DNA from: Bog-375 sp049587755
GTDB taxonomy: Bacteria > Acidobacteriota > Terriglobia > Bryobacterales > Bryobacteraceae
Assembly (NCBI GenBank): GCA_049587755.1
Contig: JBAVEN010000071.1
Span: 1-64,000 of the forward strand
Direction of reading: 5' to 3'
Length of the DNA: 64,000 bases
The notes beneath the pieces are model-generated. The model did not search any database. It had not been told where the DNA came from and saw only the letters and a program-made list of their open reading frames with translations. The position numbers and the translations under genes are program-made. Position 1 is the first letter of the stretch; every line of letters starts with the position of its first letter. Of this stretch, positions 43,375 through 53,820 are shown one piece after another.

Positions 43375-44538
43375 TCACATCACTTCCAATATTAGACACT
43401 TCAAATAGTGCGTTTCCGGCACTGTGAGTAAGATGGGGTGATCCTGGCTTTGCGTGCGGCGTTCCAGGACGCGGAGCGTGCGGCCGGCATCGAGCGACGC
43501 CGCGGCTACCAGTTCGAGCAGCATGGCTTCGCTCACGTGGTGCGAACACGAGCAGGTCACCAGAACGCCGCCGGGAGCCAGCAGCCGCAGCGCGCGCAGG
43601 TTGATTTCCTTGTAACCGGTGGCCGCCCCCTCCAGGCTGCGGCGCGATTTGGCGAACGCCGGCGGATCGAGCACCACCAGCGAGAACTGGCGTCGTGCCG
43701 AGGCGTAACCGGCCAGCAGATCGAACACGTCGGCCTGGCGGAATTCGATGTTGGCGATTCCGTTGGCCTGGGCGTTGGCGCGGGCTGTCTTTAGTGCTGC
43801 CTCCGAGCTATCGGCCGCTTCCAGGCTCTCGCAATGCGCCGCCAGATGCAGCGCGAAGCCGCCCGTCGAGGTGAAGCAATCGAGCGCCTTGCCCCCATTG
43901 GCGTAACGCGCCGCGGCGCGGTAATTCTCGCGCTGGTCGAGATAGATGCCGGTCTTCTGGCCGTGCAACAAATCGGCGCTCAGCTTGAGGCCGTTCATTT
44001 CCACCGCAACCGCCTCGGGAACGGTGCCGGCCAGCACCGCGGTTTCGAGCGGCAGCGATTCCTTGGCGCGCACGGCGACGTCGTTGCGCGCGACGATTCC
44101 CCGTGGCGTAAGGATTTCTTCCAGGCAGGAGGCAATCAGAGGCTTGGCCGCATCCATCCCCTGGTCGAGCGTTTGCACCACCAGGTAATCGCCGTAGCGA
44201 TCCACCACCAGCGCGGGCAGCAGATCGGCTTCGCCATGCACGACACGGTAGGCGGTGCTGTGACGAACCACGCGGCGGCGGTGCGCTTCCGCAGCCTGCA
44301 ACCGGCGCAGGTAGAAATCGCGGCCAACCTCTTCGGCCTTGGACGAGAGCATCCGCAAGGCGATTTGGGAGGTGGAGCTGTAATGCGCCGTGCCCAGCGT
44401 CCGCCCGTGCGCATCGGCAACCCGGACGGCTTCACCGGGCTGGGCGCCGTTGCGGTCCGTGATGTCGCTCGAGAAAATCCACGGGTGCCCGGAAGCGACC
44501 CGGCCGGCCGCCTTCCGGTTCACGCGGATTTCGTTCAT
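43375..44538 (-). CDS. rlmI: 23S rRNA cytosine methyltransferase, RlmI type
   Basis: SAM-dependent m5C methyltransferase of the PUA-plus-Rossmann type (RlmI modifies C1962 in E. coli). The N-terminal PUA domain covers about residues 1-75 (RVASGHPWIFSSDI). The middle EEHVD-like region has VHGEADLLPALVVDRYGDYLV, and the catalytic half shows LDCFTSTGGFALHLA and VVLDPPAFAKS with the C-terminal TCSCSHHVSEAML. Its ATG overlaps the htpX stop (ATGA). Other family members act on different sites. Confidence 0.9.
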   Translation of the reverse strand: MNEIRVNRKAAGRVASGHPWIFSSDITDRNGAQPGEAVRVADAHGRTLGTAHYSSTSQIALRMLSSKAEEVGRDFYLRRLQAAEAHRRRVVRHSTAYRVVHGEADLLPALVVDRYGDYLVVQTLDQGMDAAKPLIASCLEEILTPRGIVARNDVAVRAKESLPLETAVLAGTVPEAVAVEMNGLKLSADLLHGQKTGIYLDQRENYRAAARYANGGKALDCFTSTGGFALHLAAHCESLEAADSSEAALKTARANAQANGIANIEFRQADVFDLLAGYASARRQFSLVVLDPPAFAKSRRSLEGAATGYKEINLRALRLLAPGGVLVTCSCSHHVSEAMLLELVAAASLDAGRTLRVLERRTQSQDHPILLTVPETHYLKCLILEVM

Positions 44539-45380
44539 CGCATTTCCTGTAAGCGGCGGATCCGGTCTTCGGTGGCGGGATGGGTGGACCAGAGGCTTTG
44601 CAGGAATGCGCCTGTGCGAGGTTTGATGATGAACAGGTGCGCGGTGGAAGGTGTGGCGGCCATCGGTATCCGCTTGCTCCAGCTTTCAAGTTTCTGCAAG
44701 CCTGAGATCAGTTCGTAAGGCGTGCCGGTGAACTTGGCCGAAGCGGCATCGGCGTCATACTCGCGCGATCGCGAGATGGCCATTTGGATCAGGAACGCGG
44801 CGATGGGTGCGAGAATCAGCATCAGCAAAGCGCCAATGCCGCCGCCTTCGCGGTCGCGGTCGTCGCCTCCGCCGCCGAAGAAGAATCCCAGACGCGAGGC
44901 GAACATGATGGCTCCGGCGAGAGTTGCCGCCACCGAGCTCGTCAGGATGTCGCGGTGCAGCACGTGGCCCAACTCGTGCGCCACCACGCCTTCCAATTCC
45001 TGATCCGTCATCAACTGTAGAATGCCCGCGGTGAAAGCGACCGAAGCGTGCGATGGACTTCGTCCGGTGGCGAAGGCGTTCGGCGACTCCTCGGCGATCA
45101 GGTATAACTTCGGCATCGGCAGCCCCATACGGCGGGCCAGGTTCTCGACGATCGGCGCCACGCGGCGGTAGACATCCGGGTTTTGTTCGGGCGTCACCGG
45201 CTGCGCATGGTAAGTCGCCAGCGCGATCTTATCGGAGAAGAAGTAACTCGAGAAATTCATGACTACGGCGAATGCCATGCCCATGTATAACCCGTTGAGA
45301 CCGCCGAGCGCCTCGCCGCCATAGATGAGGATGCCGGTTAGCAGGCCCAGTAACAATACCGTTTTGACGCTGTTAGTCAT
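44535..45380 (-). CDS. htpX: Membrane zinc metalloprotease HtpX
   Basis: M48B protease that degrades misfolded inner-membrane proteins. The 281-residue protein has two N-terminal helices, the zinc motif HELGH in EGVVAHELGHVLHRDI, the third ligand region SRSREYDADAASAKF and a final STHPATEDRIRRLQEM. A Gly/Asp loop (GGGGDDRDREGGG) separates further membrane helices. It lies between clpB and rlmI on the same strand, in keeping with a protein quality-control neighbourhood. Confidence 0.94.
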   Translation of the reverse strand: MTNSVKTVLLLGLLTGILIYGGEALGGLNGLYMGMAFAVVMNFSSYFFSDKIALATYHAQPVTPEQNPDVYRRVAPIVENLARRMGLPMPKLYLIAEESPNAFATGRSPSHASVAFTAGILQLMTDQELEGVVAHELGHVLHRDILTSSVAATLAGAIMFASRLGFFFGGGGDDRDREGGGIGALLMLILAPIAAFLIQMAISRSREYDADAASAKFTGTPYELISGLQKLESWSKRIPMAATPSTAHLFIIKPRTGAFLQSLWSTHPATEDRIRRLQEMR

Positions 45381-45459
45381 TACCAGAATCTCCTACGGAC
45401 GATGTGGCCGGAGCAGGGCAAGCGAAAGCATGTCCCGCCACGGCCACTAATGAACGACG

Positions 45460-48108
<2,649 letters not shown>

Positions 48109-48144
48109 GATCTTTGTCCCCGAGTTTGTACCAGAATACAAAAC

Positions 48145-48178
48145 GGGCAGGCGGTTGCCACGGGTGGACCGCCTGCCC
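48145..48178. repeat. Inverted repeat upstream of clpB
   Basis: Arms GGGCAGGCGG (48145-48154) and CCGCCTGCCC (48169-48178) are perfect complements with a 14-base loop, 37 bp upstream of the clpB start. It could be a clpB leader hairpin or a terminator after hsp20. It does not match the CIRCE heat-shock element. Confidence 0.5.
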
Positions 48179-48197
48179 TAAAGTTACCAGTTTTCTT

Positions 48198-48222
48198 GGT
48201 GGGGCAGGTTTCAACCTGCCAA
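48198..48222. repeat. Palindromic repeat, copy 2 of the 16913 element
   Basis: This 25-bp sequence is identical to 16913-16937, with hairpin GGCAGGT-TTCA-ACCTGCC. Here it lies in the hsp20-clpB gap on the minus strand, not between convergent genes, so it is an interspersed element and not simply a terminator. Confidence 0.8.
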
Positions 48223-48224
48223 GC

Positions 48225-48290
48225 ACCGGCGGCAAGACCGCCGGCGTTACCGCGCTGTTTTTTTGTAGCGCCGGCGGTCTTGCCGGCGGT
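48225..48290. repeat. Pair of near-inverted GC-rich palindromes
   Basis: Two 22-bp units at 48225-48246 and 48269-48290 are near-perfect reverse complements of each other. Each is built around CCGGCGG-N5-CCGCCGG or its counterpart, and a 7-T run lies between them. The structure recalls a BIME-like REP pair in the hsp20-clpB gap. Confidence 0.65.
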
Positions 48291-48348
48291 GTCTGTCTTG
48301 TTCGTTGTCTTCGTTCGGTCGCGGATTACCGCCAGCTCATTAGATGCG

Positions 48349-48771
48349 TTACGCGTTGGCTTCGACTTTGATCTGGCGCGGCTTGGCCGCCTCCTTCTTG
48401 GGCAGCGAAACGCTCAGCACGCCGTTCTTGAACGAAGCGGAGATCTTGTCGGTGTCGAAGCTGTTGGGCACGGCGAAGCTGCGGGTGAAACTGCCGTAGC
48501 TGCGCTCGATGCGGTGGTAGCCTTTGGCGCTATCTTCCTTTTCGAACTTGCGCTCGCCGGCGATGGTGAGCGTCTGGTTCTCCACCCGGACATCGATGTC
48601 CTTGAGATCGACATCCGGCAGATCGGCTTTCACCACGAGGTCGTTTTCGGTTTCGTAGATGTCCACAGCGGGCGTCCAGGGCCGGTTGGTCTGGGGCTCG
48701 TTGAACAGGCGGGTGAAAGCATCCTCGAAGAGGCGGATATTGGCCAATGGATCGAAATGGGTGAGAGACAT
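48349..48771 (-). CDS. Small heat-shock protein, Hsp20/alpha-crystallin family
   Basis: Holdase chaperone that keeps unfolding proteins soluble until ClpB/DnaK act. The 140-residue protein has an alpha-crystallin domain (TPAVDIYETENDLVVKADLP to NGVLSVSLPKKE) with the C-terminal RQIKVEA in the place of the IxI/V anchor. The ATG at 48771 is preferred, because the AGGAG 10 bases upstream lies inside the earlier ATG's codons. A near-consensus sigma-70 promoter lies upstream at 48833-48861. Confidence 0.93.
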   Translation of the reverse strand: MSLTHFDPLANIRLFEDAFTRLFNEPQTNRPWTPAVDIYETENDLVVKADLPDVDLKDIDVRVENQTLTIAGERKFEKEDSAKGYHRIERSYGSFTRSFAVPNSFDTDKISASFKNGVLSVSLPKKEAAKPRQIKVEANA

Positions 48772-48832
48772 ATTCGTAAAGCTCCTCATAGAAGTGAATG
48801 TGTTGGACGTATTAAAACTTCATCCACACATA

Positions 48833-48861
48833 ATTATAAAATATGCGTGTAATGATGTCAA
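48833..48861 (-). promoter_or_regulatory. Consensus sigma-70 promoter for hsp20
   Basis: On the minus strand TTGACA (48856-48861), a 17-bp spacer and TATAAT (48833-48838) match the sigma-70 consensus at all 12 positions. The predicted start would leave a UTR of about 55 bases before the ATG at 48771. The flanking sequence is AT-rich, unlike the rest of the window. A TTATTC/GAATAA inverted repeat at 48907-48923 lies further upstream. Confidence 0.8.
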
Positions 48862-48959
48862 GTTTCTATTAGTGATTTAATATGTAGTCTTGATTGTGTC
48901 TGTAATTTATTCATTTTGAATAATTTACTCGATTCTGTACCGACGACAGTGCGCCTCTC

Positions 48960-49859
48960 CTAGCGCCGTTTGAGCGCTTCCAATTCCTCAACCGTCCTCG
49001 GCCAGTCTTCCCGCAGGAGCCGGGAGAGCGCACGGTCCGCCAACAGACGCCCGCCAGTCTGGCACGCTGGGCAATAGTTGGTTTCGTTGGAGCGGTAGCG
49101 AATGCGCTGGATCTTGGAGCCGCATTGGGGGCAAGGCTGGCCATAGCGGCCGTGTACGGCCATGCCTTCGCGGAAAGCGGTCACCTTCTCGGGGAATTGA
49201 CCCGCGGCTTCAGCGCGAAGCCGGGTGGTCCATTCGCTCAGAACGTCGCTGACGGCCTGATGCAGGCGGTGAGCCTCGGCATCGGTGACCTTGAGCGTCA
49301 GCGCCACCGGCGAAAGCCGCGCGCGGTGCAGAATCTCGTCCGAATAGGCGTTGCCGATGCCGCTGAAGAGGCGCGGATCGGTGAGGGCGCGCTTGAGCGT
49401 GTGATTGGCCGACCGCAGTGCCGCGGCGAACGCGGATTCGCTTGTGGTGAGCGGGTCAACGCCGCCGGCGTCGAGCGCCGCCAGCCCCTCTTCGCTAGCC
49501 GCCATATGCAGGGCGGCGCGGCGCTCGGAGCCAGCTTCGGTCAGCGAAAGGACGCCGCTCGAAAACTGAAACAGCGCCAGCACGTTTCTGGGGATGGCTT
49601 TGGGCGCGGCGTTGCGCCAGTGCAGGCGGCCGGCGATCATCAGGTGCAGTACCAGCCACAAATCGCCCTCAAGACCGATGGCGATACGTTTTCCCAGGCG
49701 CCGCACCTCACGCACTTCCCTGCCCTCGGCCAGATCGAGTGGCGGCGCGGTCGACCGCAGCAGGAACGGGTTGCGCACCAGGACGCGCTCGAGGCGATGG
49801 CCCGTCACGCGGTCGCGCAGCGCTTCGACGTACACCTCGACGTCGGGGAGTTCCGGCAT
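48960..49859 (-). CDS. mutM: Formamidopyrimidine-DNA glycosylase
   Basis: Base-excision enzyme that removes 8-oxoguanine and FaPy. The 299-residue protein keeps the N-terminal catalytic Pro2-Glu3 in MPELPDVE, a Lys region GSERRAALH, HRARLSPVA, and a C-terminal zinc finger CPQCGSKIQRIRYRSNETNY then CPAC. The start is at 49859. A secreted protein gene ends 6 bp upstream, so they may share a message. Nei and Fpg are hard to separate, but the PELPDVE start favours Fpg. Confidence 0.88.
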   Translation of the reverse strand: MPELPDVEVYVEALRDRVTGHRLERVLVRNPFLLRSTAPPLDLAEGREVREVRRLGKRIAIGLEGDLWLVLHLMIAGRLHWRNAAPKAIPRNVLALFQFSSGVLSLTEAGSERRAALHMAASEEGLAALDAGGVDPLTTSESAFAAALRSANHTLKRALTDPRLFSGIGNAYSDEILHRARLSPVALTLKVTDAEAHRLHQAVSDVLSEWTTRLRAEAAGQFPEKVTAFREGMAVHGRYGQPCPQCGSKIQRIRYRSNETNYCPACQTGGRLLADRALSRLLREDWPRTVEELEALKRR

Positions 49860-49865
49860 ACGGCC

Positions 49866-50360
49866 TCAATCCCGATGGGCCGCGGCTTCCAGGTAGGTGG
49901 TGAAATCCTTGCCTGGCGGCGCAATCTCGAACCGGATCTTGATCTTGTCCTTGCCCGCCGGCAGGTACGTCAAGCGGTAGCGCATCCGGGTCGGCGGCGC
50001 GCCGCTGACGAAAGTCACGCCTCCTTCAGCCGCCGGCTGCACGGCATAGGCGATCACGTGGCCTTCGCTGTCCCAGTACATGGCTCGCAACTCGCCCGAT
50101 TGTTCCTCGCGGTAAACAATCATGAGGTCATCGTGGCGGAAAGCAGGCTGACCTGCGGCGGCAGGATACGTGGCGAAGTTTTTCCGCACCAGGATCTTGC
50201 CTTGAAGATCCGGCGCCAGGCTGAAGGCACCGGAACCGGTTCCCGGCTCGCCGCTGCCTTCGCCCGTCCAACGGCCCATCAGGAACTCCACCGGCCCCCA
50301 ATCCGCGGCGGCCAGAGCAGCAGGTATAAGCAGGGCGGCGAGAAAGGCGATTTTTCGCAT
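49866..50360 (-). CDS. Secreted hypothetical protein
   Basis: A 164-residue protein with a signal peptide (MRKIAFLAALLIPAALAAAD). The mature part has a FLMGRWTGEGSGEPGTG and FSLAPDLQGKILVRKNFATY pattern and ends TTYLEAAAHRD. It looks like a small lipocalin/DUF1579-like fold, but the match is loose. It precedes mutM with a 6-bp gap and is divergent from rsmE. Confidence 0.6.
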   Translation of the reverse strand: MRKIAFLAALLIPAALAAADWGPVEFLMGRWTGEGSGEPGTGSGAFSLAPDLQGKILVRKNFATYPAAAGQPAFRHDDLMIVYREEQSGELRAMYWDSEGHVIAYAVQPAAEGGVTFVSGAPPTRMRYRLTYLPAGKDKIKIRFEIAPPGKDFTTYLEAAAHRD

Positions 50361-50435
50361 GCCGTTACACTATCACGAGCCGGCGCACTTCCGCGCGCGG
50401 CACCGTCCTTACGGGTCCCGCCCTACAATGGTGGC

Positions 50436-51212
50436 TTGGCACGCAGAAGATTCTTTGTGGATGCAGTGCACGGCGGCGTGGCCGAGCTGGCTGGCGACGC
50501 TGCCCGCCACTTGACGCGTGTGCTGCGCGTCGAGCCAGGCCAGCGCTATGAGATTTCCGACGGCCGCGCCGCGTGGCTGGCTGAGATCGTCGAGGCGCGC
50601 GGACCGCGCGTGGTGTTTCGCGCGATCGAGCCGGTGGAAACGCCCGAGCTCGCAGTGCGCATCACCCTCTGTGCGGCGCTGATCAAATTCGACCGCCTGG
50701 AATGGATGATCGAAAAATCCACCGAGCTGGGCGTGGAGCGGATCCAGCCGGTGGAAGCCGCTCGCAGCGAAAAAGGCCTGCTGCGAGCTTCCGCCAAGCG
50801 CGCCGCACGTTGGGCACGCATCGCACGGGAAGCCGCCGAGCAGTCGCGGCGCCTGCGCGCGCCGGAAATCATGCCAGCAGTGCGGTTGGAAGCCTGTCTG
50901 GCCGCCGGCGGAGACGCCCGATTCCGGCTGGAAGAGGATGCGGCGCCTACGCTGGCGAGCCTGCTCGTCCGGCAGCCCGAAGCGGGAAGCGAAGTGCGGC
51001 TGCTGGTGGGGCCCGAAGGAGGCTGGACCGGCGAGGAGCGCGCGGCGGCGGCGCGCGCCGGCTGGTTGCCGGCATCGCTTGGCCCGCGGGTGCTGCGCGC
51101 GGAGACGGCGGCCATCGCGGCCGTGGCGGTGGTGGCCTCGGCGTTCGCGGCCTCCAACCAGTACAATGAAATCAGGGAAGGGGATATTTCCAAGGAGCCA
51201 TTGCCAGGCTAG
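50436..51212 (+). CDS. rsmE: 16S rRNA m3U1498 methyltransferase
   Basis: RsmE is a SPOUT-fold methyltransferase acting on U1498 of 16S rRNA. The 258-residue protein has the N-terminal PUA-like part LARRRFFVDAVHGGVAEL, the CAALIKFDRLEWMIEKSTELG region and the knot signature LLVGPEGGWTGEE and LRAETAAIAAVAVVASAF. The only fitting start is a TTG at 50436. The frame extends upstream without a sensible start, and that part overlaps the divergent gene. Confidence 0.92.
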   Translation: MARRRFFVDAVHGGVAELAGDAARHLTRVLRVEPGQRYEISDGRAAWLAEIVEARGPRVVFRAIEPVETPELAVRITLCAALIKFDRLEWMIEKSTELGVERIQPVEAARSEKGLLRASAKRAARWARIAREAAEQSRRLRAPEIMPAVRLEACLAAGGDARFRLEEDAAPTLASLLVRQPEAGSEVRLLVGPEGGWTGEERAAAARAGWLPASLGPRVLRAETAAIAAVAVVASAFAASNQYNEIREGDISKEPLPG

Positions 51213-51258
51213 AAACCGGAGACCCGCCCGTTTCACCGATTCCCGAGGCAAACCGCAA

Positions 51259-52419
51259 GTGAAGTTCGATTACTGCTTGATCCTGGTCTTCGTTTGTGTT
51301 CAGTGGCGCATCTCGGTTTTGTGTCTCAGCGCCGTGCGTAGCCGGGTGAACCAACGCCGGCTGGCCCAGTTGCGCGCGGCCGTGCTGGCCTTCGATGGCC
51401 TGGTGGCCTTCGGTTACACCTGCACCTTCTACGAAAAGATGAGCCGGCTGGGAATACCCGGATGGTTGGCGGCGCCATTGGGCGGCGCGGCAATGGCCTG
51501 GTTAATGGCCGCCACCGGCGCGCTGGTTGTTTATGAGGCTTTGCACCTGCTCAGCCGCCAGCTTGGCGCGGATACGGACACTTCGCGCCGGCGGGTCATC
51601 CAAACCGGCGGATCGGCACTGATGGCCATGCCCTTGGCCACGCTCGGTTACGGCACCTTCGTCGAGCGGCTGGACTTCCGGGTGCGCGAGGTGGATATAC
51701 CGCTGGCCGGTCTGGCCGGCGATCTGGATGGGCTGCGGATATTGCAGTTGAGCGACATTCATTTGAGCCCCTTCCTCAGCGAGACGGATTTGGCCCGGGT
51801 GGTGGACGCGGCGCGCGAGTTGCGGCCTCACCTGACGGTGGTTACGGGCGATCTGATCTCCTCCCGCGGCGATCCCTTGGAGGCCTGCATCCGGCAACTG
51901 GCGCGGCTCAAGGCGGACGCGGGAGTGTTCGGCTGTATGGGCAACCACGAACGTTACGCACGCGTGGAGGATTACACCGCCGCAGCAGCCGCGCGGGTGG
52001 GCATCGAGTTTCTGCGCCAGCGGTCGCGCCGGCTGCGCTTTGGCGGCGCGATCCTCAACCTGGCCGGTGTGGACTATCAGCGGGTGGGCGACCGCAAGCT
52101 GTACCTGAAGGGCGCCGAGCGGATGGTGATGCCCGGCGCGGCCAACGTCCTGCTCTCGCACAATCCGGACGTTTTTCCGGTGGCTGCGCACCAGGGTTAC
52201 CATCTGGTGATGGCAGGCCACACGCACGGCGGGCAGGTCACGGTGGAGATTCTCGACCAATCGATCAGCGCCGCGAGCTTCTTCACGCCTTATGTCTACG
52301 GGCTGTACGGCGGGCCGCGCGCCGCGGCATACGTGACGCGGGGGATCGGCACCATCGGGATTCCGGCCCGCATCGGGGCGCCGCCCGAGGTAGCCGTGCT
52401 GCGGTTGAGAAAGGCGTAA
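51259..52419 (+). CDS. Membrane-anchored metallophosphoesterase
   Basis: The 386-residue protein has about four N-terminal membrane helices followed by a calcineurin-like phosphoesterase domain. The metal set is LSDIHLSPFL, VTGDLISSRGDP, MGNHERYARVEDY and GHTHGGQ, the order of the YkuE/UDP-2,3-diacylglucosamine hydrolase-like group. The membrane part suggests a lipid or lipid-linked substrate. A GTG start has GAGG about ten bases upstream. It lies 46 bp after rsmE and 11 bp before the next phosphoesterase. Confidence 0.85.
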   Translation: MKFDYCLILVFVCVQWRISVLCLSAVRSRVNQRRLAQLRAAVLAFDGLVAFGYTCTFYEKMSRLGIPGWLAAPLGGAAMAWLMAATGALVVYEALHLLSRQLGADTDTSRRRVIQTGGSALMAMPLATLGYGTFVERLDFRVREVDIPLAGLAGDLDGLRILQLSDIHLSPFLSETDLARVVDAARELRPHLTVVTGDLISSRGDPLEACIRQLARLKADAGVFGCMGNHERYARVEDYTAAAAARVGIEFLRQRSRRLRFGGAILNLAGVDYQRVGDRKLYLKGAERMVMPGAANVLLSHNPDVFPVAAHQGYHLVMAGHTHGGQVTVEILDQSISAASFFTPYVYGLYGGPRAAAYVTRGIGTIGIPARIGAPPEVAVLRLRKA

Positions 52420-52430
52420 TCCGGACCAAC

Positions 52431-53168
52431 GTGCGCTATCTGGTTCTGAGCGATCTTCACTCCAACTGGCAGGCCCTCGAGGCGGTGATTGCCGCGGCTG
52501 GCCAATATGACCGCGCGCTCTGCTGCGGCGACCTGGTCGGTTACGGCGCGGACCCCAACGCGGTGGTGGATTGGGTGCGCGCCCACTGCGCCGTGGTCAT
52601 CCGCGGCAATCACGACCGGGCGTGGACCACCGAGGAGGAGCTGGGATGGTTCAACCCGGTGGCGCGCCACGCCGCCCTATGGACTGGGCACGCGTTGACA
52701 CCAGAGAACGCCACTTACGTGACGGCGCTTAGCACGGGGCCGCTGCTGGTGGATGGTTTTCAAGTCTCGCACGGCACGCCGTACGACGAGGATGAATACC
52801 TGATGTCCGCTGAGGACGCGGCGCTGGCGTTCGAATACCTGGAAACGCGCCTCGCGTTTTTCGGTCACACCCATCTTCAGGGCGGCTTCGTCTGGAATCA
52901 CGGGCGCGTCGAGACGATTTCCCCGCTATGCCGGGGAGCCCGCCCCGACGTGATGCGGGTCGACGGGGACTGCGGTTACCTGGTGAATCCCGGCTCGGTG
53001 GGCCAGCCCCGCGACGGCGACCCGCGCGCCGCTTACGTGATCTACGATGCAGCAACGGCCACGGTGGAATACTATCGCGTCACCTACGACGTGGCGACAG
53101 CGCAACGGCGCATCCGCGAGGCGGGTCTGCCGCCCATGCTGGCGGATCGCCTGTCGGAAGGCCGCTGA
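52431..53168 (+). CDS. YfcE-like metallophosphoesterase
   Basis: Soluble 245-residue phosphoesterase with VLSDLHSNWQALEAV, CCGDLVGYGADPN, VIRGNHDRAW and FGHTHLQGGF. The final VNPGSVGQPRDGDPRAAY closes the metal site, which is the usual compact fold acting on phosphodiesters or nucleotides. The GTG start at 52431 follows the preceding phosphoesterase by 11 bp. The two may be a functional pair, although their sequences differ beyond the metal motifs. Confidence 0.88.
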   Translation: MRYLVLSDLHSNWQALEAVIAAAGQYDRALCCGDLVGYGADPNAVVDWVRAHCAVVIRGNHDRAWTTEEELGWFNPVARHAALWTGHALTPENATYVTALSTGPLLVDGFQVSHGTPYDEDEYLMSAEDAALAFEYLETRLAFFGHTHLQGGFVWNHGRVETISPLCRGARPDVMRVDGDCGYLVNPGSVGQPRDGDPRAAYVIYDAATATVEYYRVTYDVATAQRRIREAGLPPMLADRLSEGR

Positions 53169-53188
53169 AGACACCTGAGAAACTGCGT

Positions 53189-53205
53189 GGGCCGGGCATG
53201 CCCGG
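53189..53205. repeat. Palindromic repeat related to 29166-29185
   Basis: Contains the 14-bp palindrome CCGGGCATGCCCGG and shares 17 bases with the perfect palindrome at 29166. Here it lies between two convergent genes, where it could act as a terminator. Confidence 0.65.
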
Positions 53206-53213
53206 TCGAATCG

Positions 53214-53720
53214 TTATTGTCGCGGCTTCACGTCTCCGCAATCGGGGCCAAGGTACCTGGTGTTGACGGTGATGTTCATCTTCATGCCGCCCTCCTGAGT
53301 CATCTGCATCGTCACCCTGCCGGACTCCGGGCTGAGCGCTTCGAATGTCATCTTGCCGGTGATCTTGCCTCTGTCCGAAGTGCATTCGACGTCAGCCTCC
53401 TGCTTAGTAGAGGACGAGTTGACCAGCTTGTACTGGCAGTTCTTCCGCTGCTGGGCGCCGAAGTCAAGTGCGTGGCTCAGCGCTTCCTTGGTCAGGCAAG
53501 ACTTGACAGCCGTGGGTTGCCCGCCGCGGCCGGCCATCATAGCTTCCATCTGGGCGCGCCGGTCGGGCGGCATCTGCGACAGCATCGCGTCGGGCAACTG
53601 CATCTTCGTGGTCACCGTGGCTTCCCACAAACCGGGCTTCACCGCCAGCGGCGTGAAGTCGCCCGCCGCCGCAATCAGCGGCAACAGCAACATTGCTCCT
53701 ATCAGAATGCCTTCTCTCAT
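53214..53720 (-). CDS. DUF3617 secreted protein
   Basis: A 168-residue protein with a signal peptide (MREGILIGAMLLLPLIAAAG). It shows the DUF3617 pattern, KPGLWEATVTTKMQLPDAML with later KSCLTKEALSHAL and VNTRYLGPDCGDVKP. Members are small exported proteins of unknown function common in Acidobacteria and Proteobacteria. A GGAGGA site lies just before the ATG, with a hairpin behind it. Confidence 0.8.
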   Translation of the reverse strand: MREGILIGAMLLLPLIAAAGDFTPLAVKPGLWEATVTTKMQLPDAMLSQMPPDRRAQMEAMMAGRGGQPTAVKSCLTKEALSHALDFGAQQRKNCQYKLVNSSSTKQEADVECTSDRGKITGKMTFEALSPESGRVTMQMTQEGGMKMNITVNTRYLGPDCGDVKPRQ

Positions 53721-53731
53721 CAGTCCTCCGC

Positions 53732-53750
53732 CCGGTCCCGAAGGGACCGG
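53732..53750 (-). promoter_or_regulatory. Hairpin next to the DUF3617 ribosome site
   Basis: The perfect stem CCGGTCCC-GAA-GGGACCGG lies 11 bp from the ATG and adjacent to the GGAGGA site. It could block or free the ribosome site (a possible RNA switch) or end the MFS transcript. Confidence 0.4.
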
Positions 53751-53820
53751 TCACTCGAAGCATGGCACACGCAAGCCCGCCCGCGCAATGCAACCGGCAC
53801 CATCCGGGCGCTGGTAAGTC

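Noticed and set aside
48790..48960. CIRCE (HrcA) element upstream of hsp20
   Set aside because: No TTAGCACTC-N9-GAGTGCTAA-like sequence is present; only a short TTATTC/GAATAA repeat is found.
49125..50435. A frame extending rsmE upstream by more than 400 codons
   Set aside because: The extension overlaps mutM and the secreted gene on the other strand and has no conserved content. The rsmE family start is at the TTG 50436.
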